A DNA stretch of 64,000 bases from Williamsia sp. CHRR-6 (lineage in GTDB: Bacteria; Actinomycetota; Actinomycetes; Mycobacteriales; Mycobacteriaceae): contig NZ_JAHCSG010000003.1 of the NCBI RefSeq assembly GCF_018474015.1, positions 520,087-584,086 of the forward strand, in the 5' to 3' direction. The notes under the pieces are model-generated. The model was given only the letters and a program-made list of their open reading frames with translations, was not told where the DNA came from and searched no databases. A program made the position numbers and the translations under genes. Position 1 is the stretch's first letter. Each line of letters opens with the position of its first letter. Below are positions 1-9,045 of this stretch, piece after piece.

Positions 1-846
1 GTGCACTGACCAGAACTGCCAGAACAATTCGACGTCGATGTGTCGATCCGACAGGGTGACCACCGTGCCCGCGTCCAACGCATCGGCGATCTGGACCTCG
101 GGCACCGTCCCCCACCCGGCACCCAGTTCGATGGCGCGGTGATACTCGGTGGACGCGGGGATGTAGGTGGTGGGCGGGCTCACCCGTTTGCGGGTGTGTC
201 GCCGGATGAACTCGGCCTGCAACTGATCGTTGCGGTCGAAGGACACCAGCGGCGCCCGCGCCAGGTCGACTCCGGTGAGTCCGTCGGGAAACCAGTACTC
301 GGCGAACTCGTGGTTGGCGACCGGTAGGTATCGGGTGGCCCCCAGCCGTCGGACGGTACAGCCCCGGATCGGCGTGGGGTGTGATGTGATGGCGCCCACC
401 ACCTCCCCGGCGCGCAGGAACTCGGTGTTGGCGCTCTCGTCGCCGCGCAGCACTTCCATGGCGACCGGATGTCGCTGTTGCATCCGCGCCACCACCGGCA
501 GCAGCCAGATGGCCAGCGAGTCGGCGTTCACCGCGATCGGTAGGTGAATCCGATGCCGGTCGCGCGGATCGTCGTGGGCGGAGTCGTCCTCGCCGGTGAG
601 TTCGGCAAAAGCACTGGAGATCAACAGGTCCCACTGCTTGGCCAGCCGCAACAGCACCTGGCCATCGGCAGTGGCTCGTGCCGGCTTACCCCGTTGCACC
701 ACCACTCGGCCCACCGTGGATTCCAGCGCCTTGATGCGTTGACTCACCGCTGAGGGGGTGATGTGCAACGAGCGTGCCGCCGCCTCGAAGGTCCCTTCGC
801 GCACCACGGCGACCAACGTGGCCAATCCGTCACTGGAGATGGTCAT
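1..846 (-). CDS. lysG: LysR-family regulator LysG/ArgP type (3' end outside window)
   Basis: Transcription regulator expected to sense basic amino acids and switch on the neighbouring exporter. Reading from an ATG at 846, the first 60 residues form a LysR winged helix-turn-helix (FEAAARSLHITPSAVSQR), followed by the effector-binding domain. The frame stays open for 282 codons to the left edge, so roughly the last 15-20 residues are missing compared with usual LysG/ArgP length. It is divergent from lysE across 70 bp, the classic lysG-lysE arrangement. Family assignment is firm; the exact ligand (Lys, Arg or His) is inferred. Confidence 0.9.
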   Translation of the reverse strand, partial: MTISSDGLATLVAVVREGTFEAAARSLHITPSAVSQRIKALESTVGRVVVQRGKPARATADGQVLLRLAKQWDLLISSAFAELTGEDDSAHDDPRDRHRIHLPIAVNADSLAIWLLPVVARMQQRHPVAMEVLRGDESANTEFLRAGEVVGAITSHPTPIRGCTVRRLGATRYLPVANHEFAEYWFPDGLTGVDLARAPLVSFDRNDQLQAEFIRRHTRKRVSPPTTYIPASTEYHRAIELGAGWGTVPEVQIADALDAGTVVTLSDRHIDVELFWQFWSVH

Positions 847-857
847 GAAGTGATTCT

Positions 858-877
858 AATGATTCGTGAAAATCATT
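858..877. promoter_or_regulatory. Candidate LysG operator between lysG and lysE
   Basis: A perfect 7-bp inverted repeat, AATGATT and AATCATT separated by 6 bp, lies in the 70-bp divergent gap. It is AT-rich in a GC-rich setting and has the T-N11-A character of LysR binding sites. Function is inferred from position and symmetry. Confidence 0.5.
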
Positions 878-916
878 CGCTGGGCTGTTGGCAGGTGTCG
901 CCTTAACGTTTCCTTC

Positions 917-1528
917 ATGACGCTGTTCCTTCCGGCTCTGGCCGGCCTGGGAACCGGAGCAGGACTCATCGTCGCCATCGGACCGCAGAACGCATTCGTG
1001 ATGCGGATCGGCGTGGCGCGCAGTCATCTGCTGCCGGTTCTGGCCGTGTGCACCCTGTCCGACCTCACCCTCATCGTGGCCGGTGTCGGCGGGCTGGGCA
1101 CCATCGTCTCGGCGCACCCCAAGGTGGTGGTGGCAGCAACCGTGGCCGGAGGGCTCTACATCTGCACTCTGGGGCTGATGGCGGCGCGGCGCAGCCTCAC
1201 CCAGCGATCGATGGCCGTGTCCGCGTCAGCTCAGTTGAGTCGGTGGGCCGCAGTGGGTACCGCGTTGGCGTTGACCTGGCTCAACCCGCACGTCTACCTC
1301 GACACCGTGGTGATGATGGGCGCGGTGGCCAACAGCCATGGGGCACAGGGCAAATGGATGTTCGCGCTGGGGGCGGGCATCGCCAGCATCCTGTGGTTCG
1401 GCGCGCTGGGGCTGGCGACGGTCCGGCTGGCGCCACTGTTTTCCAACCCGAAGGCGTGGCGGGTGCTCGACGGGGTGATCGCGGTGATCATGATGAGCAT
1501 CGGCACCATGCTGTTGCTGTCGGTCTAG
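917..1528 (+). CDS. lysE: LysE-family basic amino acid exporter
   Basis: Inner-membrane exporter of lysine/arginine, 203 residues with about six hydrophobic segments. The family signature GPQNAFV is at residues 22-28 and a conserved NPHVYLD motif at about 122-128. The ATG at 917 was chosen because it puts the signature where LysE proteins have it; an upstream ATG at 866 would add 17 polar residues inside the operator region. The stop codon overlaps that of the convergent EAL gene by two bases. Confidence 0.92.
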   Translation: MTLFLPALAGLGTGAGLIVAIGPQNAFVMRIGVARSHLLPVLAVCTLSDLTLIVAGVGGLGTIVSAHPKVVVAATVAGGLYICTLGLMAARRSLTQRSMAVSASAQLSRWAAVGTALALTWLNPHVYLDTVVMMGAVANSHGAQGKWMFALGAGIASILWFGALGLATVRLAPLFSNPKAWRVLDGVIAVIMMSIGTMLLLSV

Positions 1529-2754
1529 ACCTGTCCGCCGGCCAGATCGGTTGCGATGGAACGACAGATGTCGGCCACGATGGAGCGGTCGGTGGTGACA
1601 CACCAGCGGTACCGATCGGTGCCCTCGCACGCCGAGGCGATGATGGCGCTGGCGTGGTCGCCACCGATCGAGGCGGCTGCGAACACGCCGTCGGTCAACT
1701 CGGTCGGCGTGCGGGGACCGCGTACGCCCGGAATGGGTCGTGGCCCCAGTCCCCGTCCGATCATGCCGACGAGCATCTGTCGCTCGGCGATCTCCCGGTA
1801 GCGCGCGCCGAGTTCGGCGGACACATGACGAGGACCGGCCAGCGCCGCCAGGACGCAACCCGGCGTCGGCTCGTGACCGGCCAACTCTTCGTATCGAGTG
1901 AAGGCCTGCTCGATGTCGGCGAGATCTGTTGTGGTGGTGTGCAACTCGTCAAGAATGGTGCGCAGTGGCACGGTACGGGCGCGACGAGGGTCGACCAGGC
2001 CGGCCGGGCTGGGCGGGATCATCCTGGTGCCCAGCGGACCGGGGCGGCCGTAGAGGTAGCCCTGGCCCAGGGTGGCGCCGATCAGGTCGGCGGCGGCCAC
2101 ATGATCGGCCAACTCGATGCCTTCGGCGAGCAGGGTGGCCCCGTATCGCCGGGCGTAGGTGACCGCGGCGCCGATGGTGAGCGCCGCATCGCGGCGGCAC
2201 TCCTCCATCTGTGTGATCGAACGATCGAACTTCACCACGTCAGGCGCGATCAGGTCCAACAGTGCGATCGACGCCGGTCGCGCCCCCACGTCATCGAGCG
2301 CGATGCCGAAACCGTTGCGGCGCGCCGACGCAACGGTGTGCAGCACGGTGGGTGGGTCGAACAGCAACGACCGCTCGGTCAGCTCCAGCACGATCTGCAT
2401 ATCGGCGTCGATCAGGTCTTGCCACGGATTGTCCGCAGACGCCCAGGGCGGCGGGCATGACAGCGAGTCGGGCTCGACGTTGATGAACAGGGTGTGGCTC
2501 TGATCGATGCCCTCGGAGTGGGCCACCTCCACCGCACGCCGACGACACCACCAGTCCATCGACCCCAGTTGGCCGGCGCGGCGCGCGGCATCGAAGGCCT
2601 GCAGCGGATTGACCTCGGGATGCTCGGGCCATCGCGCCAACGCCTCGAAGCCGATGACATCGCCAGTGGCCAGATCGATGACAGGTTGGAACACTGGCAC
2701 CACGCGCGAGGGATCGTCGACGATCGCCGACGCCGCCTCATTGACCACAGTCAC
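1525..2754 (-). CDS. EAL-domain phosphodiesterase with C-terminal DICT-like sensor
   Basis: Predicted cyclic-di-GMP phosphodiesterase, 409 residues, no membrane segments. The EAL domain spans about residues 15-250 and keeps the metal and catalytic positions: EAL 37-39, N92, E124 and E127 (ELTE), D154-D155, K175, D177 and E211 (EGIE). The GARPAS segment after DD is divergent compared with the usual DDFGTG loop. The remaining 150 residues look like a DICT sensory domain, a family known from diguanylate cyclases and two-component proteins. Activity is likely but not certain given the divergent loop 6. It overlaps the lysE stop and is monocistronic here. Confidence 0.85.
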   Translation of the reverse strand: MTVVNEAASAIVDDPSRVVPVFQPVIDLATGDVIGFEALARWPEHPEVNPLQAFDAARRAGQLGSMDWWCRRRAVEVAHSEGIDQSHTLFINVEPDSLSCPPPWASADNPWQDLIDADMQIVLELTERSLLFDPPTVLHTVASARRNGFGIALDDVGARPASIALLDLIAPDVVKFDRSITQMEECRRDAALTIGAAVTYARRYGATLLAEGIELADHVAAADLIGATLGQGYLYGRPGPLGTRMIPPSPAGLVDPRRARTVPLRTILDELHTTTTDLADIEQAFTRYEELAGHEPTPGCVLAALAGPRHVSAELGARYREIAERQMLVGMIGRGLGPRPIPGVRGPRTPTELTDGVFAAASIGGDHASAIIASACEGTDRYRWCVTTDRSIVADICRSIATDLAGGQV

Positions 2755-2947
2755 CAGAACCCACCCCGCTGAGTACGCCGCCGAACGCGTGTGGCAGGCA
2801 ACCCCCGTAGGCCCGCACGTTCGACAGCCGATTCCGGATCATGTTACTCGATCTGTAGACCGGTCGATACCTGCGGTTTCTCAGGGAAACTCCTGCATCA
2901 TGGCCATTCAGATGTGATCGACAACTGCTCGACCTCGCCCGGTCCGA

Positions 2948-3628
2948 TCAGGTGGCCGGGTGACGTCGCCACCGCAGCACCGCCATCGCCACCGCCACGC
3001 TGAGCAAGCTGATCGGGACCAGCGGCGCGAAGGTGCGGGCCACCGAGATCACCGCCCCCGACGCCGCTGCTCCGAGCAGCAGCGAGACCAACGCTGCCGC
3101 TGCGGCCCGGTTGATCGTGGAATGGGTGATCAGACCGGTCAGCAAGCCGGTGAGCGTCCCGGTGAAATAGGTTGTCGTCACCCCGGGCAGCCGGTCCATC
3201 GCGAACGCGCGGCTCTGCATCCCCATCGCCGTCGCGACACCGATCAGGGCGAGGTACTGGACCCACCCGCCGGGACGGCCGTGCGCGCCCAGCCACACCG
3301 CGCCCACGCCGGTCACGAGCGCCCACTCGGTTGCGTAGACCGCCACCACCAGTGTGGCCGCGCCGCGCGCCGGGTGGTCATCGACGTGACGGGTGGCCAC
3401 GGTGGCCGCGAGAACCCCCAGGGCGTACCCGAGTACCGCGACCGCCGCGTGCGACATGACCCCGAACCGACCGCTGCCGATGGCCGCACCGACGACCACC
3501 ACGTTGCCGGTGATGACGCTGGCGAACACCCCACCGAGCCGGGTGAACACCAGCACGTCCACGCTGCCCGACACCGCACCGAGCAGTCCGGCGAAAACGA
3601 TCGTCACGGGCCGGGCGGTGGGGCTCAT
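2948..3628 (-). CDS. YoaK/DUF1275-family membrane protein
   Basis: A 226-residue integral membrane protein with about six hydrophobic helices. The N-terminal stretch with GLLGAVSGSVDVLVF followed by FASVITGNVVV matches the DUF1275 (YoaK) family, whose GNVV motif sits near the second helix. The family has no established function. It lies alone on the minus strand; the 193-bp gap below it carries the EAL promoter region, and the 102-bp gap above it is shared with the divergent flavoenzyme gene. Confidence 0.85.
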   Translation of the reverse strand: MSPTARPVTIVFAGLLGAVSGSVDVLVFTRLGGVFASVITGNVVVVGAAIGSGRFGVMSHAAVAVLGYALGVLAATVATRHVDDHPARGAATLVVAVYATEWALVTGVGAVWLGAHGRPGGWVQYLALIGVATAMGMQSRAFAMDRLPGVTTTYFTGTLTGLLTGLITHSTINRAAAAALVSLLLGAAASGAVISVARTFAPLVPISLLSVAVAMAVLRWRRHPAT

Positions 3629-3730
3629 CGGCTCACTCTAGGTCCGCTGGACTCCGGTGAGCGTTTAGGCTCACACCGCAGGATGCGGTGTGCGGTGATC
3701 TCCGAAGGATTCTCCAGAAGGGTGTCGTAG

Positions 3731-5020
3731 ATGAGTATCGGACGACAACGCCAGAACGCCATCTACTCGGCCGGTGTGTTCGGGCGCACTCCCGCGGTCC
3801 CCACCGATTTCGCCGAGCTGGAGCGACGAGCGAAAAAGGCGATGGGACAACGGGCCTGGGCCTACATCGGCGGTGGCGCAGGCGAAGGTACGACGATGGA
3901 GGCCAACCGCGCCGCCTTCGACAGGTGGTCGATAGTGCCGAGGGTGCTGCGTGATGTCTCGCAACGGAACCTGTCGGTGGAACTGTTCGGCAAGACCCTC
4001 GCGGCGCCGGTGTTGTTCTCCCCGGTGGGCGCTGGCGAACTGGCACAACGGGATTCGGATCTGCTGATCGGCGCGGCGGCCGCCGAGCTGGGAGTGCCCT
4101 ACATCCTGTCCAACCAGGGCTGCTCGCCGATGGAGGAGACCGCAGCGGCGATGGAGGCGGTACGCGAGGGCGCACCTCGGTGGTTCCAGCTGTACTGGTC
4201 CACCGATGACGCGCTGGTCGAGAGTCTGGTGCGGCGGGCCGAGGAGTGCGGTGCCGATGCCCTGGTGGTCACCCTCGACACCACGATGCTGGGCTGGCGG
4301 CCGCAGGACCTGAACCTGGGATCGTTGCCCTTCGCGCGTGGCGAGGGCATCGCCCAATACACCTCGGACCCACGGTTTCAACAGATCGTCACCGAGCGGG
4401 TCGCCGAATCGGCTGGGACACAGGCAGGCCCACGCCCACGGGTGACGGCAGCCGCAGTGGCGGCGCTGGTGTCGATGGCACGCCACCTGCCCGGTGGCAC
4501 CTGGGCCAACCTGCGGTCACCGATTCCTCGGGCATCGGTGGAAACCTTCCTCGACATCTACTCGCGGCCGTCGTTGAACTGGGACGACATCGCCGGGTTG
4601 TGTGCCCGGACCAGCCTGCCGGTGGTGCTCAAAGGCATCCTGCACCCCGACGACGCCAGGCGTGCAGTCGATCTGGGCGTCGACGGCATCTTGGTGTCCA
4701 ACCATGGGGGCCGCCAGATCGACCGGTCCGTCGCGTCACTGGACGCCTTGGTCGACATCGTCGACGCGGTGCGCGGACGAGCGAAAGTGTTGTTGGACTC
4801 CGGTATTCGCACTGGGGCCGACGCTTACATAGCGCTGGCCCTGGGAGCCGACGCGGTGTGCATCGGGCGGCCGCACATGTACGGTCTCGCCATCGCGGGC
4901 CAGACCGGCGCGCGTGAGGCGGTGGCCAACATCATCGCAGAGCTCGACCTCACCCTCGGCCTCTCGGGTCAGACCGATGTGGCGGATCTGACCCGAGAGA
5001 TGCTGCGGCGCAGGGACTGA
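3731..5020 (+). CDS. FMN-dependent alpha-hydroxy-acid oxidase, lactate 2-monooxygenase-like
   Basis: Flavoenzyme of the lactate oxidase/glycolate oxidase superfamily, 429 residues, cytoplasmic. Conserved features are WAYIGGGAGE near the N-terminus, FQLYW, TLDTTMLGWRPQDL, LKGI with Lys about 301, SNHGGRQID with the catalytic His about 325, and DSGIRTGAD plus GIGRP-type phosphate binding near the C-terminus. The GWRPxDL motif and the long inserted segment before LKGI resemble lactate 2-monooxygenase of Mycobacterium smegmatis more than LldD. The substrate (L-lactate or another 2-hydroxy acid) is inferred. The gene ends 3 bp from the stop of the convergent DUF2231 gene. Confidence 0.88.
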   Translation: MSIGRQRQNAIYSAGVFGRTPAVPTDFAELERRAKKAMGQRAWAYIGGGAGEGTTMEANRAAFDRWSIVPRVLRDVSQRNLSVELFGKTLAAPVLFSPVGAGELAQRDSDLLIGAAAAELGVPYILSNQGCSPMEETAAAMEAVREGAPRWFQLYWSTDDALVESLVRRAEECGADALVVTLDTTMLGWRPQDLNLGSLPFARGEGIAQYTSDPRFQQIVTERVAESAGTQAGPRPRVTAAAVAALVSMARHLPGGTWANLRSPIPRASVETFLDIYSRPSLNWDDIAGLCARTSLPVVLKGILHPDDARRAVDLGVDGILVSNHGGRQIDRSVASLDALVDIVDAVRGRAKVLLDSGIRTGADAYIALALGADAVCIGRPHMYGLAIAGQTGAREAVANIIAELDLTLGLSGQTDVADLTREMLRRRD

Positions 5021-5023
5021 ACG

Positions 5024-5509
5024 CTAGTCGCGGCGCCAGACGGATTCAGCACCGCTGTGCCCGACCTGGTAGATGAGCACCAGCGACGCGAGAGCGAAGC
5101 CCACCACCAGCACGGCCACCACGATGTTGGCGATCGACACGGTTCTGGGGTTGAGTGCCGAGACCTTGGATGTGAGCCAGCCCAGCGCCTTGTCGGAGTT
5201 CAACGCCCAGAAGATGAGCATGAACAGGAACAGCGGCGCGACCAAGTAGAGCACCCGGTCGCCCCATTCGGTGTGCTCGTTGAGGATGCTCGACGAGGGG
5301 GTCTTCTCCTCCAACGCCTCTCCGGCGCTGGTGGTGATCGGGGTCATGATCAGCGCGACGAGGGCCACGGCCGGCCCGACGATCCCGATCTTGCGACGCG
5401 CCGCCGGCCACGCCACCGCGACGATGCCAAGAAGCGCGGCCAGCGGGATCGCGACCACGGTCAGGTGTACGAACAGCGGATGGGTGGGAATGCCGTCAAA
5501 TGTGTCCAC
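5024..5509 (-). CDS. DUF2231 membrane protein
   Basis: A 161-residue membrane protein with four hydrophobic segments. The start MDTFDGIPTHPLFVHLTVV carries the HP-x-FVHL motif typical of DUF2231 proteins, which are often linked to cytochrome or redox functions but have no defined role. The ATG at 5509 gives a full-length family member. It is followed by convergent transcription from the flavoenzyme gene. Confidence 0.85.
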   Translation of the reverse strand: MDTFDGIPTHPLFVHLTVVAIPLAALLGIVAVAWPAARRKIGIVGPAVALVALIMTPITTSAGEALEEKTPSSSILNEHTEWGDRVLYLVAPLFLFMLIFWALNSDKALGWLTSKVSALNPRTVSIANIVVAVLVVGFALASLVLIYQVGHSGAESVWRRD

Positions 5510-5572
5510 ACTTGCATCCTAAAGTCATGCGCCTGGCAGCATGCTGCGACCGCCGCAAACGCGCCCGCGCGG

Positions 5573-6469
5573 TCAGCGAATCGTGTCGGTGTCGGCCAGG
5601 AACGCCGGCAGATCCTGCGGCACCCGCGAGGTGAAGTTGGGCGGCCGCTTGTCGAGGAACGCTGCCACTCCTTCCTGACCGTCCTGAAACGACGTGTAGT
5701 ACATGGCCAGCGAGTCGACTCGGTGAGCGTCGACCGGAGATGCGAAAGCGCTGTTGCGGTACAGCATGTGACGCATCAGGGCGGTGGCGACCTGCGACTT
5801 GCCGTCGGTGACGCGGTGGGCCAACGCGATGGCGGCGTCGAGCACCTCGTCATCGGGGTGCACCGAACGCACCAGGCCGATCTCCTGGGCGCGGGCGGCA
5901 TCGATGATGTCGGCGGTGTAGACCAGTTCGAGGGCGTTCTGCAAACCGACCACCCGCGGCAGGAACCAACTCGACGCCGCCTCCAACACCACGCCGAGTC
6001 GACCGAAGACGAAGCCGATCCGCGCGCTCTGCGATGCGAGTCGGAAATCCATCGGCAGGGTCATGGTGGCCCCGAAACCCACGGCCGGGCCGTTGATGGC
6101 GGCGATCACGGGCTTGGGGCACTCGTAGATGGCCAGCGCCACGCGACCACCGGTGTCACGTGCACCGTGGACGATGTCGGGGTCGGTGAACCGCTCCTGC
6201 ATGTCGGCCAGCGTTGGCTGCACCGACTCGTCGAGGCCGAAGACGTTGCCCTCGGTACGAAGCTCCATCCCAGCGCAGAACCCACGTCCGGAGCCGGTCA
6301 CCACCACCGCGGCCACGTCCGGGTCGGTGGAGGCGGCCCCGAACACGAACACAAGGTCCTCGGCCATCTGCGGGGTGAAGGCGTTGAGGTGGTGCGGGCG
6401 GTTCAACGTCACCAGCGCGATGCCGTCGGTGATCTCGTAGGTGACGGTTTCCAGATTCTGCAGGTCCAT
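5573..6469 (-). CDS. Enoyl-CoA hydratase/isomerase family protein
   Basis: Crotonase-fold enzyme of 298 residues, probably acting on unsaturated acyl-CoA in fatty-acid breakdown. Recognisable are the oxyanion-hole region GRGFCAGMEL, PVIAAINGPAVGFGATMTL, and the segment GVVLEAASSWFLPR with the usual second catalytic Glu. The usual first catalytic Glu is not evident in the GFGATMTL helix, so it may act as an isomerase or have altered specificity. The ATG at 6469 was preferred over 6502 because the family normally begins a few residues before the first beta strand. It is similar in type to EchA21 of mycobacteria. Confidence 0.85.
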   Translation of the reverse strand: MDLQNLETVTYEITDGIALVTLNRPHHLNAFTPQMAEDLVFVFGAASTDPDVAAVVVTGSGRGFCAGMELRTEGNVFGLDESVQPTLADMQERFTDPDIVHGARDTGGRVALAIYECPKPVIAAINGPAVGFGATMTLPMDFRLASQSARIGFVFGRLGVVLEAASSWFLPRVVGLQNALELVYTADIIDAARAQEIGLVRSVHPDDEVLDAAIALAHRVTDGKSQVATALMRHMLYRNSAFASPVDAHRVDSLAMYYTSFQDGQEGVAAFLDKRPPNFTSRVPQDLPAFLADTDTIR

Positions 6470-6518
6470 GACGCCCACGGTAGCGCCGGCCGAAATCTGC
6501 ACCGTGGGACGTGCTGAA

Positions 6519-6530
6519 GGGAATATTCCC
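6519..6530. promoter_or_regulatory. 12-bp perfect palindrome upstream of the hydratase gene
   Basis: GGGAATATTCCC is a perfect palindrome 50 bp upstream of the hydratase start codon on the minus strand. It is AT-centred in a GC-rich gap and could be a repressor site; no regulator gene is adjacent. Confidence 0.3.
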
Positions 6531-6577
6531 CTCCGGCCCCGGCCGGAACGCAGTTTTTTCGCAGGCGAAGCGCGAGC

Positions 6578-7774
6578 TCAGCGGGTGACCCGGGTGACGA
6601 ACCGGTCGATGTCGCCCAACCCGGCCACCAAGACCCCAGGATGATCGGCCCCGGGGTACACCCGTAGCTCCACGGGCTGACGGTTGGCCTGCAGCTGTGC
6701 GGCCAGCGACAACGCTGACGGCGCAGGCACATTCACATCCAGCAGACCCTGACCCAAGAACACCGGCCGGGTGTAGCCCCGATCGGGCGTACCGAGGTAG
6801 TCGCGCAGCACGCCGTAGATGTTCGGGATGGAGCTCAGCGGACGCCGGAACAGGGTGCGCAGATCCAGTCCCTGCGAGTACGGCCGGAGCTGTTTACCGC
6901 AGGTGTTCACAGCGATGTCGGCGAGTTGGCGACCACGCGCGGTGAGGATGTCGTTCAGTTTCAGATCGGGTCGGGCGTCTCGCAATCCGGCCAGGATGTA
7001 GAGCAGGTAGCCGTTGAGCGGACGGGGCAACACCACCGGCGGGAACTGTGGACCCCCGTACCGGATCAGCGCCTCGAGGTTCGCCGGCGCCCCGGTCGCC
7101 ACCACACCGCGATAGTCCAGACCTGCACCGGCAGTGAACTGTTGGGCGTATCGACCGGTGTTGAGCGCAGCGCCCGCGCCTTGGGAGTGCCCGATGGCGA
7201 TCCAGGACGTCGAGAGCGGCACCGGCAACGCATGCGCGGCGATCACCGAGTCGACCACCGAGTGCGCTGCGGTGACGCCGTTGAGGTAGCTGAGGATGCC
7301 GGGTGTCCCCATGCCGACGTAATCGGTTGCTGCGATGGCGAATCCACGTCGCAACCAGTGGTTGAGGTAGGCGGCTTCGCCCTCCTCGTGCACCTGCATC
7401 GACGGTGCACAGTCGTCGCCCATGCCGACGGTGCCGTGCGCCCACGCGATCACCGGCCACCCACCGCGCGGAGGCGTTCCACGCGGTATCAACACCTCAC
7501 CGGTGCTGACCGCACGCCGGTTCAGTTGATCGGTGGTCGAATACAACACCCGGAAAGCGTGCCCGGCCGCGCTCAACGACAGCCGCGGATCCAGCGGCAC
7601 CGAACGGATCAGGGCCCCAGCGCGATCGGGGATGGGGCCGGAGTAGTCCACTGCGTCGAGGCCGGAGGTGATGGGCGCCGGCTCCGGTGGCAACGCGGTC
7701 GCCGGACCGGCCGACAACACCGCCGTCGTCGCAGCCACCACGCACGTCATCACCGCCGTACCGATGCGCATCAT
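6578..7774 (-). CDS. Secretory lipase (LIP family), third gene of lipase operon
   Basis: Exported alpha/beta-hydrolase of 398 residues. A signal peptide ends near residue 28 (PATALPP). The nucleophile elbow GHSQGAGA places the catalytic Ser at 197; an Asp in FLGQGLLDVNVP (about 346) and a His in YPGADHPG (about 378) complete the triad expected for the LIP family known from Candida secretory lipases and many actinobacteria. HGTVGMGDDC is a family motif. Start ATG overlaps the stop of the preceding lipase gene by 4 bp (ATGA), so the two are translationally coupled. Substrate is probably an acyl ester outside the cell. Confidence 0.88.
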   Translation of the reverse strand: MMRIGTAVMTCVVAATTAVLSAGPATALPPEPAPITSGLDAVDYSGPIPDRAGALIRSVPLDPRLSLSAAGHAFRVLYSTTDQLNRRAVSTGEVLIPRGTPPRGGWPVIAWAHGTVGMGDDCAPSMQVHEEGEAAYLNHWLRRGFAIAATDYVGMGTPGILSYLNGVTAAHSVVDSVIAAHALPVPLSTSWIAIGHSQGAGAALNTGRYAQQFTAGAGLDYRGVVATGAPANLEALIRYGGPQFPPVVLPRPLNGYLLYILAGLRDARPDLKLNDILTARGRQLADIAVNTCGKQLRPYSQGLDLRTLFRRPLSSIPNIYGVLRDYLGTPDRGYTRPVFLGQGLLDVNVPAPSALSLAAQLQANRQPVELRVYPGADHPGVLVAGLGDIDRFVTRVTR

Positions 7775-9045
7775 CGGGCCGCCAGGATGCGCGTCAGGAA
7801 CGGGGTGGAGTCCTTCACCGAGGCGTAGACGGTCCCCGAATGATCGGTGGGGTACAGGTGCAACTCGAAGGGCTGCCGGTTCGCCTGCAGCTGGGCCGCC
7901 AGCGACAACGCCGACGGCGCGGGGACGTCGGTGTCGATGATGCCCTGGCCCAGGAAGATCGGCCGGTCGTATCCACTTGCGGGCGTCCCGATGAACCGGT
8001 GCAGTACGCCGTAGGCGTCGGGTATCGCCGAGATCGGGCGAGAAAAGAACGTGCGGACGTCGGCTGTGGTCAGTGCCGCTTCGAGCTCTGGGTAGCAGGC
8101 GATCTCGGCCTTGTCGGCCACCGCCCGGCCCCGTGCGGTCAGCAGCCCGTCGATGTTCAGGTCGGGTCGCGCTTCCCGGATGGCCGCGAGGATGTAGGCG
8201 GTGTAGGTGGTCAGCCCGGTGGGCAACCGAAACGGCGGGAACGTGGGTCCGCCGAGCTGCAGGATGGTCTCGATGTTCGCGGGGGTACCGGTGGCCACCA
8301 CACCCCGGTAGTCCAGATCGGTGCCACGGGTGAATGCGGTGGCCAGCCGGGCGGCGTTCATCGCCGCACCGGCACCCTGCGACTGCCCCACTATCGCCCA
8401 GCGCCGCGCCGTCGGAACACCCATCTGCGCAACCGCTTTCACCGAGTCGACGATCGAGTGCGCCTCGGCCACCCCGTTGAGGTAGCTCATCAGGCCCGGC
8501 GTTCCCAGCCCGGCGTAGTCGGTGGCGACCACGGCGTAGCCCCGGCGCAGCCAGTGCGACAGGTAATCGCGATCTCGGATGCTTCGTGGCTGGGCCGACG
8601 GGGTGCAGTCATCACCGATACCCACGGTGCCGTGCGCCCACGCCAACACCGGCCACCCGCCGCGCGGGGCCTGACCGATCGGCAGGAACACCGCGCCGGT
8701 GCTCACCGCTGCGCGGTCGTGTTGGTCGATGGTGGAGTAGAGGATTCGCGCCGCCGACCCGGCGCCGGGAATGGACAGGGTCGGGGCCAACGGCACCTGC
8801 TCGATCAGCGTGCCCGAGCGGGATGGGACCGGGCCCGCGAACGCGCGCACGTCGAGACCAGACCAGTTCGGCGGCGGCGTGCGCGGGTCGGTGTCGGCAC
8901 CCGCGGGGGCGGCGCCGACGAGCAGAGCTGCCAGGGTCGACACGGACAGCGCACCGGCGATTGCCACCCGGAATGTCGCTGATGCTCTCAAGCCTCCACC
9001 ACGCCGGGTGGCCAACGGCATCGACCTGCGCGCGTGGGGCCTCAT
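7771..9045 (-). CDS. Secretory lipase (LIP family), second gene of lipase operon
   Basis: Paralogue of both neighbours, 424 residues. It has an N-terminal basic stretch and a hydrophobic export signal ending near GAAPAGADTD. Catalytic motifs are GQSQGAGAAM (nucleophile Ser), FLGQGIIDTDVPAP (Asp) and YPTDHSG (His); the HGTVGIGDDCTPS motif matches the family. The first residue of the elbow is Gln rather than His, unlike the downstream copy. It starts in a 4-bp overlap with the upstream lipase and ends in a 4-bp overlap with the downstream one. Confidence 0.88.
   Translation of the reverse strand: MRPHARRSMPLATRRGGGLRASATFRVAIAGALSVSTLAALLVGAAPAGADTDPRTPPPNWSGLDVRAFAGPVPSRSGTLIEQVPLAPTLSIPGAGSAARILYSTIDQHDRAAVSTGAVFLPIGQAPRGGWPVLAWAHGTVGIGDDCTPSAQPRSIRDRDYLSHWLRRGYAVVATDYAGLGTPGLMSYLNGVAEAHSIVDSVKAVAQMGVPTARRWAIVGQSQGAGAAMNAARLATAFTRGTDLDYRGVVATGTPANIETILQLGGPTFPPFRLPTGLTTYTAYILAAIREARPDLNIDGLLTARGRAVADKAEIACYPELEAALTTADVRTFFSRPISAIPDAYGVLHRFIGTPASGYDRPIFLGQGIIDTDVPAPSALSLAAQLQANRQPFELHLYPTDHSGTVYASVKDSTPFLTRILAAR

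Noticed and set aside
1048..2460. 470-codon frame overlapping lysE and the EAL gene
   Set aside because: It runs across two well-supported genes and translates to low-complexity Arg/Gly-rich sequence.
6533..6560. Terminator after the hydratase/lipase gap (CCGGCC palindrome with T-run)
   Set aside because: The T-run is on the plus strand, where no gene ends; orientation does not fit.
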